The notes beneath the pieces were generated by a model that searched no databases, was not told the DNA's origin, and saw nothing but the letters and a program-made list of their open reading frames with translations. 17,904 nucleotides of DNA from Nitrososphaerota archaeon (GTDB taxonomy: Archaea > Thermoproteota > Nitrososphaeria > Nitrososphaerales > Nitrosopumilaceae), in the NCBI GenBank assembly GCA_002698885.1, contig PAAH01000033.1, positions 4,514 through 22,417 of the forward strand, given 5' to 3'. Position 1 is the stretch's first letter, and each line of letters begins with the position of its first letter. Shown here piece by piece: positions 6,788-14,276 of this stretch. Both the position numbers and the translations under genes were made by a program.

Positions 6788-7350
6788 TTTTTTACAAATA
6801 ATTTAAATTGAGTTACCCCAGTAATTTCTTCCATAATTCTTTTTGAAATATGATGTACTGGCTCTTTTAGACCAGCACGTTCTTCAAGATCTTTATAATC
6901 TGTAAATTTTTGTTTGTTAATTTGTTCGATTATAACTTTCAAGTATGTTTTACCAATTCCTGGTAATAATTCTAGAGAATGTTTTCTTGGCGTTAATGGC
7001 TGTGCATTATTTACATAATCAACAAAACGTTGCTCATTATTTTCTACAATTGATTGAACAACGGTACTAAGTTCACTTTGAGCAGAACTTGAAATCTGTT
7101 CATAATCTAATTTTCCCAAAACAGATTGAACTTTAGTTCTTCCCTCTTTTCCTATGTAAATTTTTTCTCCGACATCAAAAACTGAGTCTTCAGAACCTAG
7201 AATTTCTAATAATGTTAATCTGTCTTCTCCTATTGCAGTAATAATGATACCATCTCTTCCTCTTACTGTTAATGCCCTACCTTTTGAATTAAAATCTAAA
7301 ACATATGCATACTCTTCGTACTTTCGTGGTTGGGTATATCCCCTATCCAA
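6784..7350 (-). CDS. DUF655 family RNA-binding-like protein
   Basis: A 188-residue archaeal DUF655 protein. The N-terminal half is an OB-like beta domain (YAYVLDF, ALTVRGRDGIIITAIG, VGEKIYIG), and the C-terminal half holds a helix-hairpin-helix (LELLPGIGKTYL). It probably binds RNA or DNA; its exact role is unknown. It sits between rpo4 and ksgA, its conserved place in archaea. Start choice: a strong Shine-Dalgarno AGGTGAT (7355-7361) lies four bases upstream of TTG 7350, giving LDRGYTQPRKYEEY. An in-frame GTG at 7359 lies inside that site and would add three residues. Confidence 0.88.
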   Translation of the reverse strand: MDRGYTQPRKYEEYAYVLDFNSKGRALTVRGRDGIIITAIGEDRLTLLEILGSEDSVFDVGEKIYIGKEGRTKVQSVLGKLDYEQISSSAQSELSTVVQSIVENNEQRFVDYVNNAQPLTPRKHSLELLPGIGKTYLKVIIEQINKQKFTDYKDLEERAGLKEPVHHISKRIMEEITGVTQFKLFVKK

Positions 7351-7354
7351 AAGA

Positions 7355-7361
7355 ATCACCT
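7355..7361 (-). promoter_or_regulatory. Shine-Dalgarno site deciding the DUF655 start
   Basis: AGGTGAT matches the archaeal anti-Shine-Dalgarno (ATCACCT) over seven bases. It sits four bases before TTG 7350, in the gap after rpo4. The GTG often taken as the start is part of this site. Confidence 0.5.
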
Positions 7362-7367
7362 AAAAAA

Positions 7368-7694
7368 TTAAGTATTCTCCTTGATAATTTTAAGAATTTT
7401 TTCTAGTGTCTCAGATAGAATTAGTTTCTTCCATCCGAAAGTAAAAGAACGAAGTTCTGACATTGATTTTGGACAAATGTTAATAATTTCTACTGCCTCG
7501 TCTTCAGTTAAATTACATTCTTTTATCATACTCTGTTTCATTTTTTTTGCAACTTCATGATCAACCTTTGCAAATTTTGATACATAATCAAATGTCCATC
7601 TTTGAATTTGATCCATAGTTTCCGGATCTTGTTCTTTTAGTAATGCCCTAACTTCAGAGATTGATACTGATTGTTTCTTTTTTATTTCTTCCAT
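7368..7694 (-). CDS. rpo4: RNA polymerase subunit Rpo4 (RpoF)
   Basis: This 108-residue stalk subunit of archaeal RNA polymerase is the counterpart of eukaryotic Rpb4. It pairs with Rpo7 to bind emerging RNA and help open the promoter. The all-helical sequence, the N-terminal VSISEVRALLKE and the C-terminal HRDC-like part (LTEDEAVEIINICPKSMSEL) are typical, as is the length. It starts three bases after the eL21 stop and is followed by DUF655, the classic archaeal order. Confidence 0.93.
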   Translation of the reverse strand: MEEIKKKQSVSISEVRALLKEQDPETMDQIQRWTFDYVSKFAKVDHEVAKKMKQSMIKECNLTEDEAVEIINICPKSMSELRSFTFGWKKLILSETLEKILKIIKENT

Positions 7695-7697
7695 TTT

Positions 7698-7997
7698 TTA
7701 TACACCGAATGGTTTTATATGATCCAATCTAGTGATTAAGGTTTTTGTTTTATCACCTAATTTTACATCTAGAGTTACGGCTCTCCTGCCTACTTCAGTT
7801 ATAGTTCCTACTTTACCATGATAACGTCTATGAGGTAATGCCTTATGCTGAGTTGGGTCTATGATGATTAGTGCCCTATCTCCAACACTATATTCTCTTA
7901 ACAAGAAACTGACACCTCTGGGTGCAGATTTTGTCATTACAGATCTTGATTTATGTTTAAATCCATGAGACCTACCAGATGTTTTTTTTGTAGCCAT
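7698..7997 (-). CDS. rpl21e: 50S ribosomal protein L21e
   Basis: This 99-residue large-subunit ribosomal protein eL21 has the family's basic N-terminus (SGRSHGFKHKSRS), followed by an SH3-like barrel with YSVGDRALIIIDP, the conserved HRRYHGKVGTI and VTLDVKLGDK. It is the first gene of the five-gene operon down to prmC. A TATA box and a perfect palindrome lie directly upstream. Confidence 0.96.
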   Translation of the reverse strand: MATKKTSGRSHGFKHKSRSVMTKSAPRGVSFLLREYSVGDRALIIIDPTQHKALPHRRYHGKVGTITEVGRRAVTLDVKLGDKTKTLITRLDHIKPFGV

Positions 7998-8007
7998 AAC
8001 AAATTAA

Positions 8008-8019
8008 GGCAAATTTGCC
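8008..8019. promoter_or_regulatory. Perfect palindrome in the rpl21e promoter
   Basis: GGCAAATTTGCC is a perfect 12-bp palindrome at -11 to -22 from the rpl21e start, between its TATA box and ATG. It would cover the transcription start area and could be an operator of the ribosomal protein/RNA polymerase operon. Confidence 0.45.
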
Positions 8020-8020
8020 C

Positions 8021-8030
8021 ATATTTTAAG
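8021..8030 (-). promoter_or_regulatory. TATA box of rpl21e operon
   Basis: CTTAAAATAT on the minus strand is centred about 28 bases before the rpl21e ATG, just past the radA stop. It implies that the operon has its own promoter and an almost leaderless mRNA. Confidence 0.5.
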
Positions 8031-8032
8031 AC

Positions 8033-9124
8033 TTACTCAGAATTTCCTGGTTCCGAATCTAAAACATCGCTTTCTACTTTTGCTGGTGTTATCTCAGATG
8101 ATGCAACTTCGCTTGATTTTGAGGTTAACTTTGTTGATTTCTTTTTCTTTGTATCTGTATCCGGATCAATTACACCTTCTTCTCCAAGTCCAAATATCAC
8201 CTCTTGTTCGGGATGATGTGGACTGTCAACCATTCTTGCAATTCTTTTCTTTCCAGATTTTTTGAAGTAAATTCTATATGTACTTGTATGTGCAACTACA
8301 TTTCCACCAATTGGTTTAGTTGGATCACCAAAAAATTGGTCAGGTGAAGACATTACTTGATTCGTCATGATACTAGCAATATTATATGTCTCAGCCAATC
8401 TAACTAACAAGTGAACAAATCTGTTGAGTTTTTGTTGACGTGCAGCAAGTGTTCCTCTTCCAAGATATTCAGATCTGAATAACCCAACTGCAGAGTCGGA
8501 TACTAGGAGTTTAATATTATTTTCATTAATCATACTGCTGGCTTCTTCAAGTATCAACATTTGATGTGAGCTATTATATGCTCTTGCAACTATAATATTA
8601 TCAAGTACTTTTTCTGGATCCATTCCGTTAGCTTTTGCAATTGATACAATTCTTTCAGGTCTAAATGTATTCTCACTATCCATGTATAATACACCACCTC
8701 CAAGTCCACCTTCTTCTTTTGACTTTTGAACTTGAACTGCCATTGTATGACAAAATTGTGTCTTGCCACAACCAAATTCTCCATAAACTTCTGTTAATGC
8801 CTGTGTTTCTACTCCACCCTCAAAGAGTGTGTCAAGACATTCTGTTCCAGTAGTAATTTTGCCTATACTTAGTCGTTTTTTGTATAATTCAGATGCACTA
8901 ACAAAATCTTTAGCAATTAATCCACCTTCTACAAGACCCTCTCTTGCCTTTTCTACTAATTTTCCTGCTGTATCAATATCCATTCCTGTTAATTCAGCAA
9001 CTTCTACTGGACCTCTAACAATTAGATCCATTATACTGTGCACACCTGCATCATTTAGTTTTCTTGTTGTTACTGGTCCTACACCTGCTAGACTATCTAA
9101 TCTTAATTCTAATTCATCTGTCAT
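8033..9124 (-). CDS. radA: DNA repair and recombination protein RadA
   Basis: This 363-residue archaeal RecA/Rad51-family recombinase forms filaments on single-stranded DNA and drives strand exchange. An N-terminal helix-hairpin-helix domain spans about 8-65 (LAGVGPVTTRKL, AELTGMDIDTAGKL). The ATPase core follows, with Walker A GEFGCGKT (115-122, Cys where Ser is usual), Walker B LLVSD (206-210), the LGRGTLAARQQKL segment (221-233) and L2 (NQVMSSPDQFFGDPTKPIGG). The core ends near 320. A Ser/Lys/Glu-rich, probably disordered tail of about 43 residues follows, longer than in many archaeal RadA. ATG 9124 has a palindrome and a TATA box immediately upstream. Confidence 0.97.
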   Translation of the reverse strand: MTDELELRLDSLAGVGPVTTRKLNDAGVHSIMDLIVRGPVEVAELTGMDIDTAGKLVEKAREGLVEGGLIAKDFVSASELYKKRLSIGKITTGTECLDTLFEGGVETQALTEVYGEFGCGKTQFCHTMAVQVQKSKEEGGLGGGVLYMDSENTFRPERIVSIAKANGMDPEKVLDNIIVARAYNSSHQMLILEEASSMINENNIKLLVSDSAVGLFRSEYLGRGTLAARQQKLNRFVHLLVRLAETYNIASIMTNQVMSSPDQFFGDPTKPIGGNVVAHTSTYRIYFKKSGKKRIARMVDSPHHPEQEVIFGLGEEGVIDPDTDTKKKKSTKLTSKSSEVASSEITPAKVESDVLDSEPGNSE

Positions 9125-9140
9125 ACCGTATCGTACGGTA
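9124..9140. promoter_or_regulatory. Palindrome over the radA transcription start
   Basis: TACCGTA-TCG-TACGGTA is a perfect 7-3-7 inverted repeat spanning -16 to +1 of radA, including the A of its ATG. With the TATA box at -24 to -31, it covers the expected start of a leaderless transcript. It would be an ideal place for a repressor controlling recombination repair. Confidence 0.5.
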
Positions 9141-9147
9141 CCTTAGT

Positions 9148-9155
9148 CTATAAGT
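9148..9155 (-). promoter_or_regulatory. TATA box of radA
   Basis: CTTATAGA on the minus strand lies 24-31 bases before the radA ATG, matching the distance from a TATA box to a leaderless start. Confidence 0.55.
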
Positions 9156-9199
9156 GTATTGTTTGACTATTTTTTACAATAAATCAAAATGTTAGAAAA

Positions 9200-9385
9200 T
9201 TAATTTCTTCTTCGTCTTTTAGCACTTGCTTTGTTTTGCCCTGGAAGTTTTGTTAGGACAAATCTTTTTTTGAAGTTACTTTTGTTCCTAAGTTTAGAGT
9301 TAGTTCCAACAATCTTTCTACCCTCAACTTTGGGTGTCTGACCTCTAACTTTTCCTGCTTTAGTAAGCGAACCGTGTGTTGCCAT
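9200..9385 (-). CDS. rps30e: 30S ribosomal protein S30e
   Basis: This 61-residue small-subunit protein eS30 carries the family hallmark HGSLTKAGKVRGQTPKVE (residues 4-21). A very basic body follows (SNFKKRFVLTKLPG, AKRRRRN). eS30 occurs only in part of the archaea, including Crenarchaeota and Thaumarchaeota, which supports the lineage call. It stands alone between radA and the radical SAM gene and probably has its own promoter. Confidence 0.93.
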   Translation of the reverse strand: MATHGSLTKAGKVRGQTPKVEGRKIVGTNSKLRNKSNFKKRFVLTKLPGQNKASAKRRRRN

Positions 9386-9425
9386 GATCTTATCTATAAT
9401 ATAGTAAATTTATGTATTTGGAAGC

Positions 9426-11180
9426 CTACCAATATTGAGCCTTAATCTTTTCAAGAACTCTCTCATGTTCCCTACCCTTTCGTCTTGCATACTTCTCCAT
9501 TGCACCTAATGGAACCCCACCTAATGATCTAGCAAGACCATTAAATGCAAGTTTTTTGATACTACCACCTGCACCATGCTTACCTGTTTTGGTCATGAAT
9601 TTTTTGATTCCATACTTGAAATTATGCTGCCAAGTTTTGTACATCACACCTAATTGAGTTGGATCCTGATCCTGACCCATATCATAAAACTGTGATTTCT
9701 CTAATAGACCGATTGGAACAAATGTCAATGGAGTTGCAGTAAACATTGAGTCAGGCTGTTCTCGTTCAAGTTCACTGATTAATCTTATAGTTTCCCAACC
9801 ATCTTCAGGCTGTTCATCATTATCTAGACCCATAATCAATGTAAATGCTGGAATCCAATAATTTTCATTTAGTGTCTTAACACCTTCTTTAACCACCCAA
9901 TGCCACTCATCAGGAGTATAAGGTGCCAATTTCCTATCTGCATATTTTTCAATCAATCTGATACTACCTGTCTCAAGTCCACACTGAATTCCAGTAAGAT
10001 TATCAGGACCCGCATTTGTTATTTTTGAAAGACTTGGTAAGAGTCTTTCATCTGCTATTGCACCTGAGAGAGTTCCATGTGTAGGATTAGTATGTACTAC
10101 ACCAGTAGACATTATTGCTTTAAACAAATCTTCTAATGCATCACGATTTGGCTCCATATTTTTTGCAGTATGAACATCCATCCCATAAACAAAAATATCA
10201 TCGCTGTGTATCCATGCTCTATCCATTCCACCTTTTTTGATATTAACTTCAATTTCTTTTTTAACTTTTTCTGGAGAATAGTATCTTAATGATCTTAATG
10301 TTACGTCACAAAACTTGCAACCACGACCACAGCCACGCATTACTTCAACCATTCCATGCATACTTGGTTCAATAATATTTGGAATCTCATCCAAATCTGG
10401 TCTATCCCAGAAATTTACAAATCTACCATGTAATGTTTTATTTTCACGTTTGAATTCTTTTATGTCAACTTTGAAGTCTTTTCTTTTTCGGAATGGATCC
10501 ATGTTTTCAAATTGACCATCAATCAAATAATTAAAGAACCGACCAGCATGTCCATCAATCTCTGGTGCAATACCTCCTAACTCACCCTCTAAAATTGCAT
10601 AAAGACCATACTCTTCAATTTTTTCTGGTGCATAATTATATTGCCAAGTTCCAGATGCACCTGCAATAACTTTAGCATGACTTCCATTTTTCTTCTTCGC
10701 TGCATTGATTCTACGATGAAGATCAGCATTATAGAATTCATCATAAGAAGTTTGTTTTCTACCATAAGTGAATGTCATTGTAACAGGTCCCATTCCCAAT
10801 GGATCCATTTCATAAGTTCCTACAACTTCAGTTTCAGGACCAATGAATTTTTCAATATGATTCGGATGTGCTATTACAACATCACTGCGTGCGAATCCAT
10901 CACGCAATAATCCGGCCTCAACTTTTCTTAATCCATATGGGGCAAATTTAGCTACACCATTAATATCTGGAGACCAATTACAAATAAAGTCAAAAAGAAC
11001 TCTTGGGGTTACTTGATTTTTTAGAAGTTTATACCAGATACTGTTTTTATCACGATGAGGGTCAATTGCTGGGGCACATCCAAAAAATGTTGCTAGAGAT
11101 AATCCTCTATATGGTGACATTAAAGTTCTATCAGCAGTTAAGACAATTTTTGGTGTTCCCATTTTTCTATCTAAACGCAT
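9426..11180 (-). CDS. B12-binding-type radical SAM protein
   Basis: This 584-residue radical SAM enzyme holds its [4Fe-4S] cluster with CGRGCKFC (C284, C288, C291). The N-terminal 200 residues follow a cobalamin-binding-like layout (DVVIAHPNHIEKF at about 100, KVIAGASGTWQ at 170-180, YAILEGELGG at about 194), without an obvious DxHxxG cobalamin-ligand motif. After the cluster come an AdoMet-domain barrel (GIQCGLETGSIRLIEKYADR and IPAFTLIMGLDNDEQPEDGWE) and a basic C-terminal region. The substrate is unknown. Related archaeal proteins include methylases and lipid-modifying enzymes such as the GDGT ring synthases, but this sequence alone does not place it among them. No partner gene is coupled to it. 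Confidence 0.85.
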   Translation of the reverse strand: MRLDRKMGTPKIVLTADRTLMSPYRGLSLATFFGCAPAIDPHRDKNSIWYKLLKNQVTPRVLFDFICNWSPDINGVAKFAPYGLRKVEAGLLRDGFARSDVVIAHPNHIEKFIGPETEVVGTYEMDPLGMGPVTMTFTYGRKQTSYDEFYNADLHRRINAAKKKNGSHAKVIAGASGTWQYNYAPEKIEEYGLYAILEGELGGIAPEIDGHAGRFFNYLIDGQFENMDPFRKRKDFKVDIKEFKRENKTLHGRFVNFWDRPDLDEIPNIIEPSMHGMVEVMRGCGRGCKFCDVTLRSLRYYSPEKVKKEIEVNIKKGGMDRAWIHSDDIFVYGMDVHTAKNMEPNRDALEDLFKAIMSTGVVHTNPTHGTLSGAIADERLLPSLSKITNAGPDNLTGIQCGLETGSIRLIEKYADRKLAPYTPDEWHWVVKEGVKTLNENYWIPAFTLIMGLDNDEQPEDGWETIRLISELEREQPDSMFTATPLTFVPIGLLEKSQFYDMGQDQDPTQLGVMYKTWQHNFKYGIKKFMTKTGKHGAGGSIKKLAFNGLARSLGGVPLGAMEKYARRKGREHERVLEKIKAQYW

Positions 11181-11220
11181 GCCTAAAGCATTAATTTTAA
11201 ACCTTGCTGGTGTTACAAAA

Positions 11221-12051
11221 CTAGATTTTCTCTAATATACCAGATTTTGTTCTCTCAAAATGCCCAAATTCAGTGTTTTTGGCTAAATATTGCCCATCAA
11301 ATACAGTACCATCACGGCATACTAGGTCCTCATTCACACAGCAACTTCCACATATGCCAACACCACACTTCATCATACGTTCTAGGCTTGCTTGGACAAA
11401 AATTCCTTTTTCATTGGCAAGTTTGACTACTTTATGCATCATTAATTCAGGACCGCAAGTATAGATTGCATCATAGGTATTTTCTTCCAAAAGTTTTTCC
11501 AAGACATCAGTAACATATCCTTTTTCACCATAACTTCCATCTTCAGTGACAGGAATAATTTGAGGGTTCTGACTATGAGTTAACATTTTGTTTGATATAT
11601 CTTCAAAGAATACTTCTTCTTTTGTTTTAGAACCCATTAAGACAGTTATTTGATTAGTAGTCCAATCTGGATTTGAATATTTTATCAATCTCATTAAAGG
11701 AACTAAACCAGTTCCACCTCCAATTAATAGAATTTTTCCATTTGTAATTTCAAAAGAATTACCATATGGACCTCTAACTCCAATTTTATCTCCAATTTTT
11801 AGATTGTATAATGCAGTAGAGGATTCTCCACGTTTTCTTACTGTTAATCCAGCCTCATCCTTTTTTTCTGAAATCATAACACTCATTGGTAATTCATTGA
11901 CACCTGGAATCCAGATCATTGCAAACTGACCAGGTTTTACATTAGCAAGAACTTCGTCATGAAAATATAATGTTCTCACAGTGGGAGTTTCATCAACAAC
12001 TCTTTCAATTGTACAAATGTATGGGTGATTAGGATCTCTTTGCTCTTCCAA
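11221..12051 (-). CDS. pyrK: Dihydroorotate dehydrogenase electron-transfer subunit
   Basis: This 276-residue PyrK subunit passes electrons from PyrD-bound FMN through a [2Fe-2S] cluster to FAD and NAD+. It has a ferredoxin-reductase fold: LPMSV (54-58) stands at the FAD-binding RxYS-type strand, and GGGTGLVPL (111-119) and YTCGPELMM (197-205) serve nucleotide binding. The cluster ligands are C229, C234, C237 and C245 (CGVGICGSC, then LVC). Its start lies 23 bases inside pyrD, so the two subunits are translated together. Confidence 0.93.
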   Translation of the reverse strand: MEEQRDPNHPYICTIERVVDETPTVRTLYFHDEVLANVKPGQFAMIWIPGVNELPMSVMISEKKDEAGLTVRKRGESSTALYNLKIGDKIGVRGPYGNSFEITNGKILLIGGGTGLVPLMRLIKYSNPDWTTNQITVLMGSKTKEEVFFEDISNKMLTHSQNPQIIPVTEDGSYGEKGYVTDVLEKLLEENTYDAIYTCGPELMMHKVVKLANEKGIFVQASLERMMKCGVGICGSCCVNEDLVCRDGTVFDGQYLAKNTEFGHFERTKSGILEKI

Positions 12052-12940
12052 TCATTTCACCTATTGTTGAATACCCTTTTCGTTCCATAAATTTTTCAAT
12101 ACCATTATTAATTTCTGAAAAAACTTCATCCCAATGATCACCCATTACACTACCAAACTGTACTGCAGATGCACCTGCCAAAATAAATTCAACTGCATCT
12201 TCCCATGTTGAAATTCCACCACATCCAAGAATTGGAATATCAAATTTTGATGAGATTTCATATACGCATCTTAATGCAACTGGTTTGATTGGTGTTCCAG
12301 ATAACCCACCAATTTTATTACTGAGAATTGGTCGTTCTACTTCTACATCAATTGCCATAGCTCGTATCGTGTTAATTGCAGTTATTGCATCAGCACCAGC
12401 AGAAACTGCAGCATCTACAGTTTTAAGATAATCAGTACTTCCGAGTCCCACTTTGGCAATAACTGGAGCATCAGACATTGATTTTACTTTTTTGATAATT
12501 TTTGACACTAGTTCTGTATCATCTCCCACTTCCAAGCCAACCTTTGCCACATGAGGGCAAGACAAATTCAATTCATATGCTGCAACTTTACAATCTTGGA
12601 ATTTTTTAATCATATATTCAAAATCTTCTTCTACAGAGCCTACTAGACTTACAATAATTGGTACATTTTCATTTGGTCTTATCATTTCAGCAAAATTCTC
12701 TGCACCGGGATTGGAAAGTCCTACAGCGTTTATCCAGCCTCCTCCCTTAACACTGAAAATTGTTGGGTTAGGATATCCCTCCCAAGGCTCTTTACTCAAG
12801 GATTTAGTGACCACTCCACCAGCACCTGCCTTATGTAATCTTTGAAAAACATCCAAAGAAATTCCCAATATACCAGAGGCTAAAATGGTTGGTCTCTCTA
12901 AAGTCAGGCTACCAATTGAAGTTGAAAGACTGGGTTTCAA
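12029..12940 (-). CDS. pyrD: Dihydroorotate dehydrogenase catalytic subunit (class 1B)
   Basis: This 303-residue FMN enzyme oxidises dihydroorotate to orotate in pyrimidine synthesis. Seen: PTILASGILG (17-26), VVTKSLS (43-49), NAVGLSNPG (71-79), NLSCPH (125-130) with the catalytic Cys128 of the soluble class 1 enzymes, IAKVGLG (161-167) and the FMN phosphate loop GCGGIS (239-244). With the adjacent pyrK it forms the NAD-linked class 1B complex. The start is TTG 12940: no in-frame ATG exists before residue 86, the N-terminus aligns with the family, and a TATA box lies about 27 bases upstream, suggesting a leaderless mRNA with a TTG start. Confidence 0.93.
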   Translation of the reverse strand: MKPSLSTSIGSLTLERPTILASGILGISLDVFQRLHKAGAGGVVTKSLSKEPWEGYPNPTIFSVKGGGWINAVGLSNPGAENFAEMIRPNENVPIIVSLVGSVEEDFEYMIKKFQDCKVAAYELNLSCPHVAKVGLEVGDDTELVSKIIKKVKSMSDAPVIAKVGLGSTDYLKTVDAAVSAGADAITAINTIRAMAIDVEVERPILSNKIGGLSGTPIKPVALRCVYEISSKFDIPILGCGGISTWEDAVEFILAGASAVQFGSVMGDHWDEVFSEINNGIEKFMERKGYSTIGEMIGRAKRS

Positions 12941-12964
12941 TCTGATTATTAATAATAGAAATGT

Positions 12965-12971
12965 CTTATAA
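12965..12971 (-). promoter_or_regulatory. TATA box of pyrDK
   Basis: TTATAAG on the minus strand is centred 28 bases before the TTG start of pyrD. Transcription would begin at or near that codon. Confidence 0.5.
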
Positions 12972-12972
12972 C

Positions 12973-12997
12973 AGTTGGTTCAATCGGCTTGCCAACT
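12973..12997. promoter_or_regulatory. Inverted repeat between divergent promoters
   Basis: AGTTGG (12973-12978) and CCAACT (12992-12997) form a 6-bp inverted repeat with a 13-base spacer. It lies exactly between the back-to-back TATA boxes of pyrD and nop5, so a bound protein could affect both genes. Support is limited to position and symmetry. Confidence 0.3.
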
Positions 12998-13005
12998 TTT
13001 TTAAT
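12997..13005 (+). promoter_or_regulatory. TATA box of nop5-flpA
   Basis: TTTTTTAAT lies 24-32 bases before the nop5 ATG, again the leaderless spacing. Confidence 0.4.
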
Positions 13006-13028
13006 GAGGGTTAAACTGGATTATTGAT

Positions 13029-14276
13029 ATGCTATCAGTGATTCTTACAGAACTCGGTATTGGAGTTTTTGATGGTGACACATGCGTCAAAACAGTAACA
13101 TTTTCAGAGCCAGCTAATGATTACATATTCATTAAAAAAGGCAAATCAAGAATAAGTGAACTGTCAAAATTTTTATCGAATGATCAAAATGAGGCTACTG
13201 TTAATGACTTAGCATTATATGATTTACTAAAGAAAAAAGACATTGAAGTTCAAATGATGTCAGAACATGACATTGAAAATATACAATTAACAAAACCAAA
13301 AATTTTAGTTGATGCAAATCTTGCTGCTGATGAAAATGATGCAATGCAAAAACTAAGAGATTTTGCAATACAATTATCGTCTAGTAAAATAACTGAAGTA
13401 TCTGAAAGTCCTGATCTTCATGTTATACAATCCATCAATACACTTGATGATACAGACAAAATTATCAATGGTATTAGTTCGAGATTAAGAGAGTGGTATG
13501 GTCTTCATTTCCCTGAACTTGATAACATAATTGATAGCATAAATGGATATGCACAGATTGTCTTGGCAGGAAAAAGAGAAAACATGTTGGATGATGTTTT
13601 TGTAGATGCAGGGTTCCCAGACTCCAAGGTTCAAATGCTTTCTTTGGTAAGAGAGAAAAGTCGTGGGGGTGATATTACAGAAGAAAATCTTTTGATGGTT
13701 CAGTCATTAGCTAAAAATATCTTAGAATTATTTGATATGAGGAAAAACTTGGAAGAACAGATAGATATTCAAATGAAAGAAATTGCACCTAACATAACTG
13801 CCGTATTAGGAACTACAGTTGGTGCAAGAATTTTAGCAAAAGCTGGTAGTTTAAGAAAATTATCATCAATGCCTGCAAGCACAATTCAGGTCTTAGGAGC
13901 TGAAAAAGCACTTTTCAGAGCATTAAAGACTGGCTCAAACCCACCAAAACATGGATTACTTTTTCAGCATTCAGTAGTACATGCAGCACCAAGATGGCAA
14001 AGAGGTAAAATTGCTAGAGCAATAGCTGCAAAAGCTGCTATTGCAGCCAGAGTAGATGTACATGGAGGGGGTTTAAACAATACACTTCTTGACAAGTTAA
14101 ACATCAGAGTAAAGGAAATAGAAGAGAAATACGAAAAGCCAGTAAAGAAACCTCAACAGGAAAACACGCCTAAATCTAATTCAAATTTTAATAGAAATAG
14201 AGACTTTAAACAAAAAAAGAAATCTGATAGATTCAAGAGCAGAAAACGAAAGAATTTTGGAAGACACAACAGATAG
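13029..14276 (+). CDS. nop5: C/D box RNP scaffold protein Nop5
   Basis: This 415-residue Nop56/58 homologue bridges L7Ae-bound guide RNA and fibrillarin in the box C/D 2'-O-methylation complex. An N-terminal fibrillarin-binding domain spans about 1-120. A helical coiled-coil region spans about 140-250. The NOP domain covers about 250-365, with GTTVGARILAKAGSL (261-275), GAEKALFRAL (290-299) and the signature GLLFQHSVVHAAPRWQRGKI (309-328). A basic Lys/Arg/Asn-rich tail (371-415) probably helps bind RNA. It overlaps flpA by 20 bases in another frame, the usual operon. Confidence 0.96.
   Translation: MLSVILTELGIGVFDGDTCVKTVTFSEPANDYIFIKKGKSRISELSKFLSNDQNEATVNDLALYDLLKKKDIEVQMMSEHDIENIQLTKPKILVDANLAADENDAMQKLRDFAIQLSSSKITEVSESPDLHVIQSINTLDDTDKIINGISSRLREWYGLHFPELDNIIDSINGYAQIVLAGKRENMLDDVFVDAGFPDSKVQMLSLVREKSRGGDITEENLLMVQSLAKNILELFDMRKNLEEQIDIQMKEIAPNITAVLGTTVGARILAKAGSLRKLSSMPASTIQVLGAEKALFRALKTGSNPPKHGLLFQHSVVHAAPRWQRGKIARAIAAKAAIAARVDVHGGGLNNTLLDKLNIRVKEIEEKYEKPVKKPQQENTPKSNSNFNRNRDFKQKKKSDRFKSRKRKNFGRHNR

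Noticed and set aside
7953-8216. 87-residue open frame on the plus strand
   Set aside because: It is antisense to the rpl21e start and the radA tail, with a Phe/Ser-rich translation reflecting Lys/Glu codons on the other strand.
8829-9146. 105-residue open frame on the plus strand
   Set aside because: It is antisense to the conserved 5' part of radA and has a low-complexity Ser/Pro/Thr translation typical of a shadow frame.
9394-9404. CTATA-A-TATAG symmetry upstream of rps30e
   Set aside because: It is short, purely AT-rich except the ends, and overlaps a likely TATA region; symmetry here is expected by chance.
10641-10910. 89-residue open frame on the plus strand
   Set aside because: It is antisense to the radical SAM gene, with no motif or promoter.
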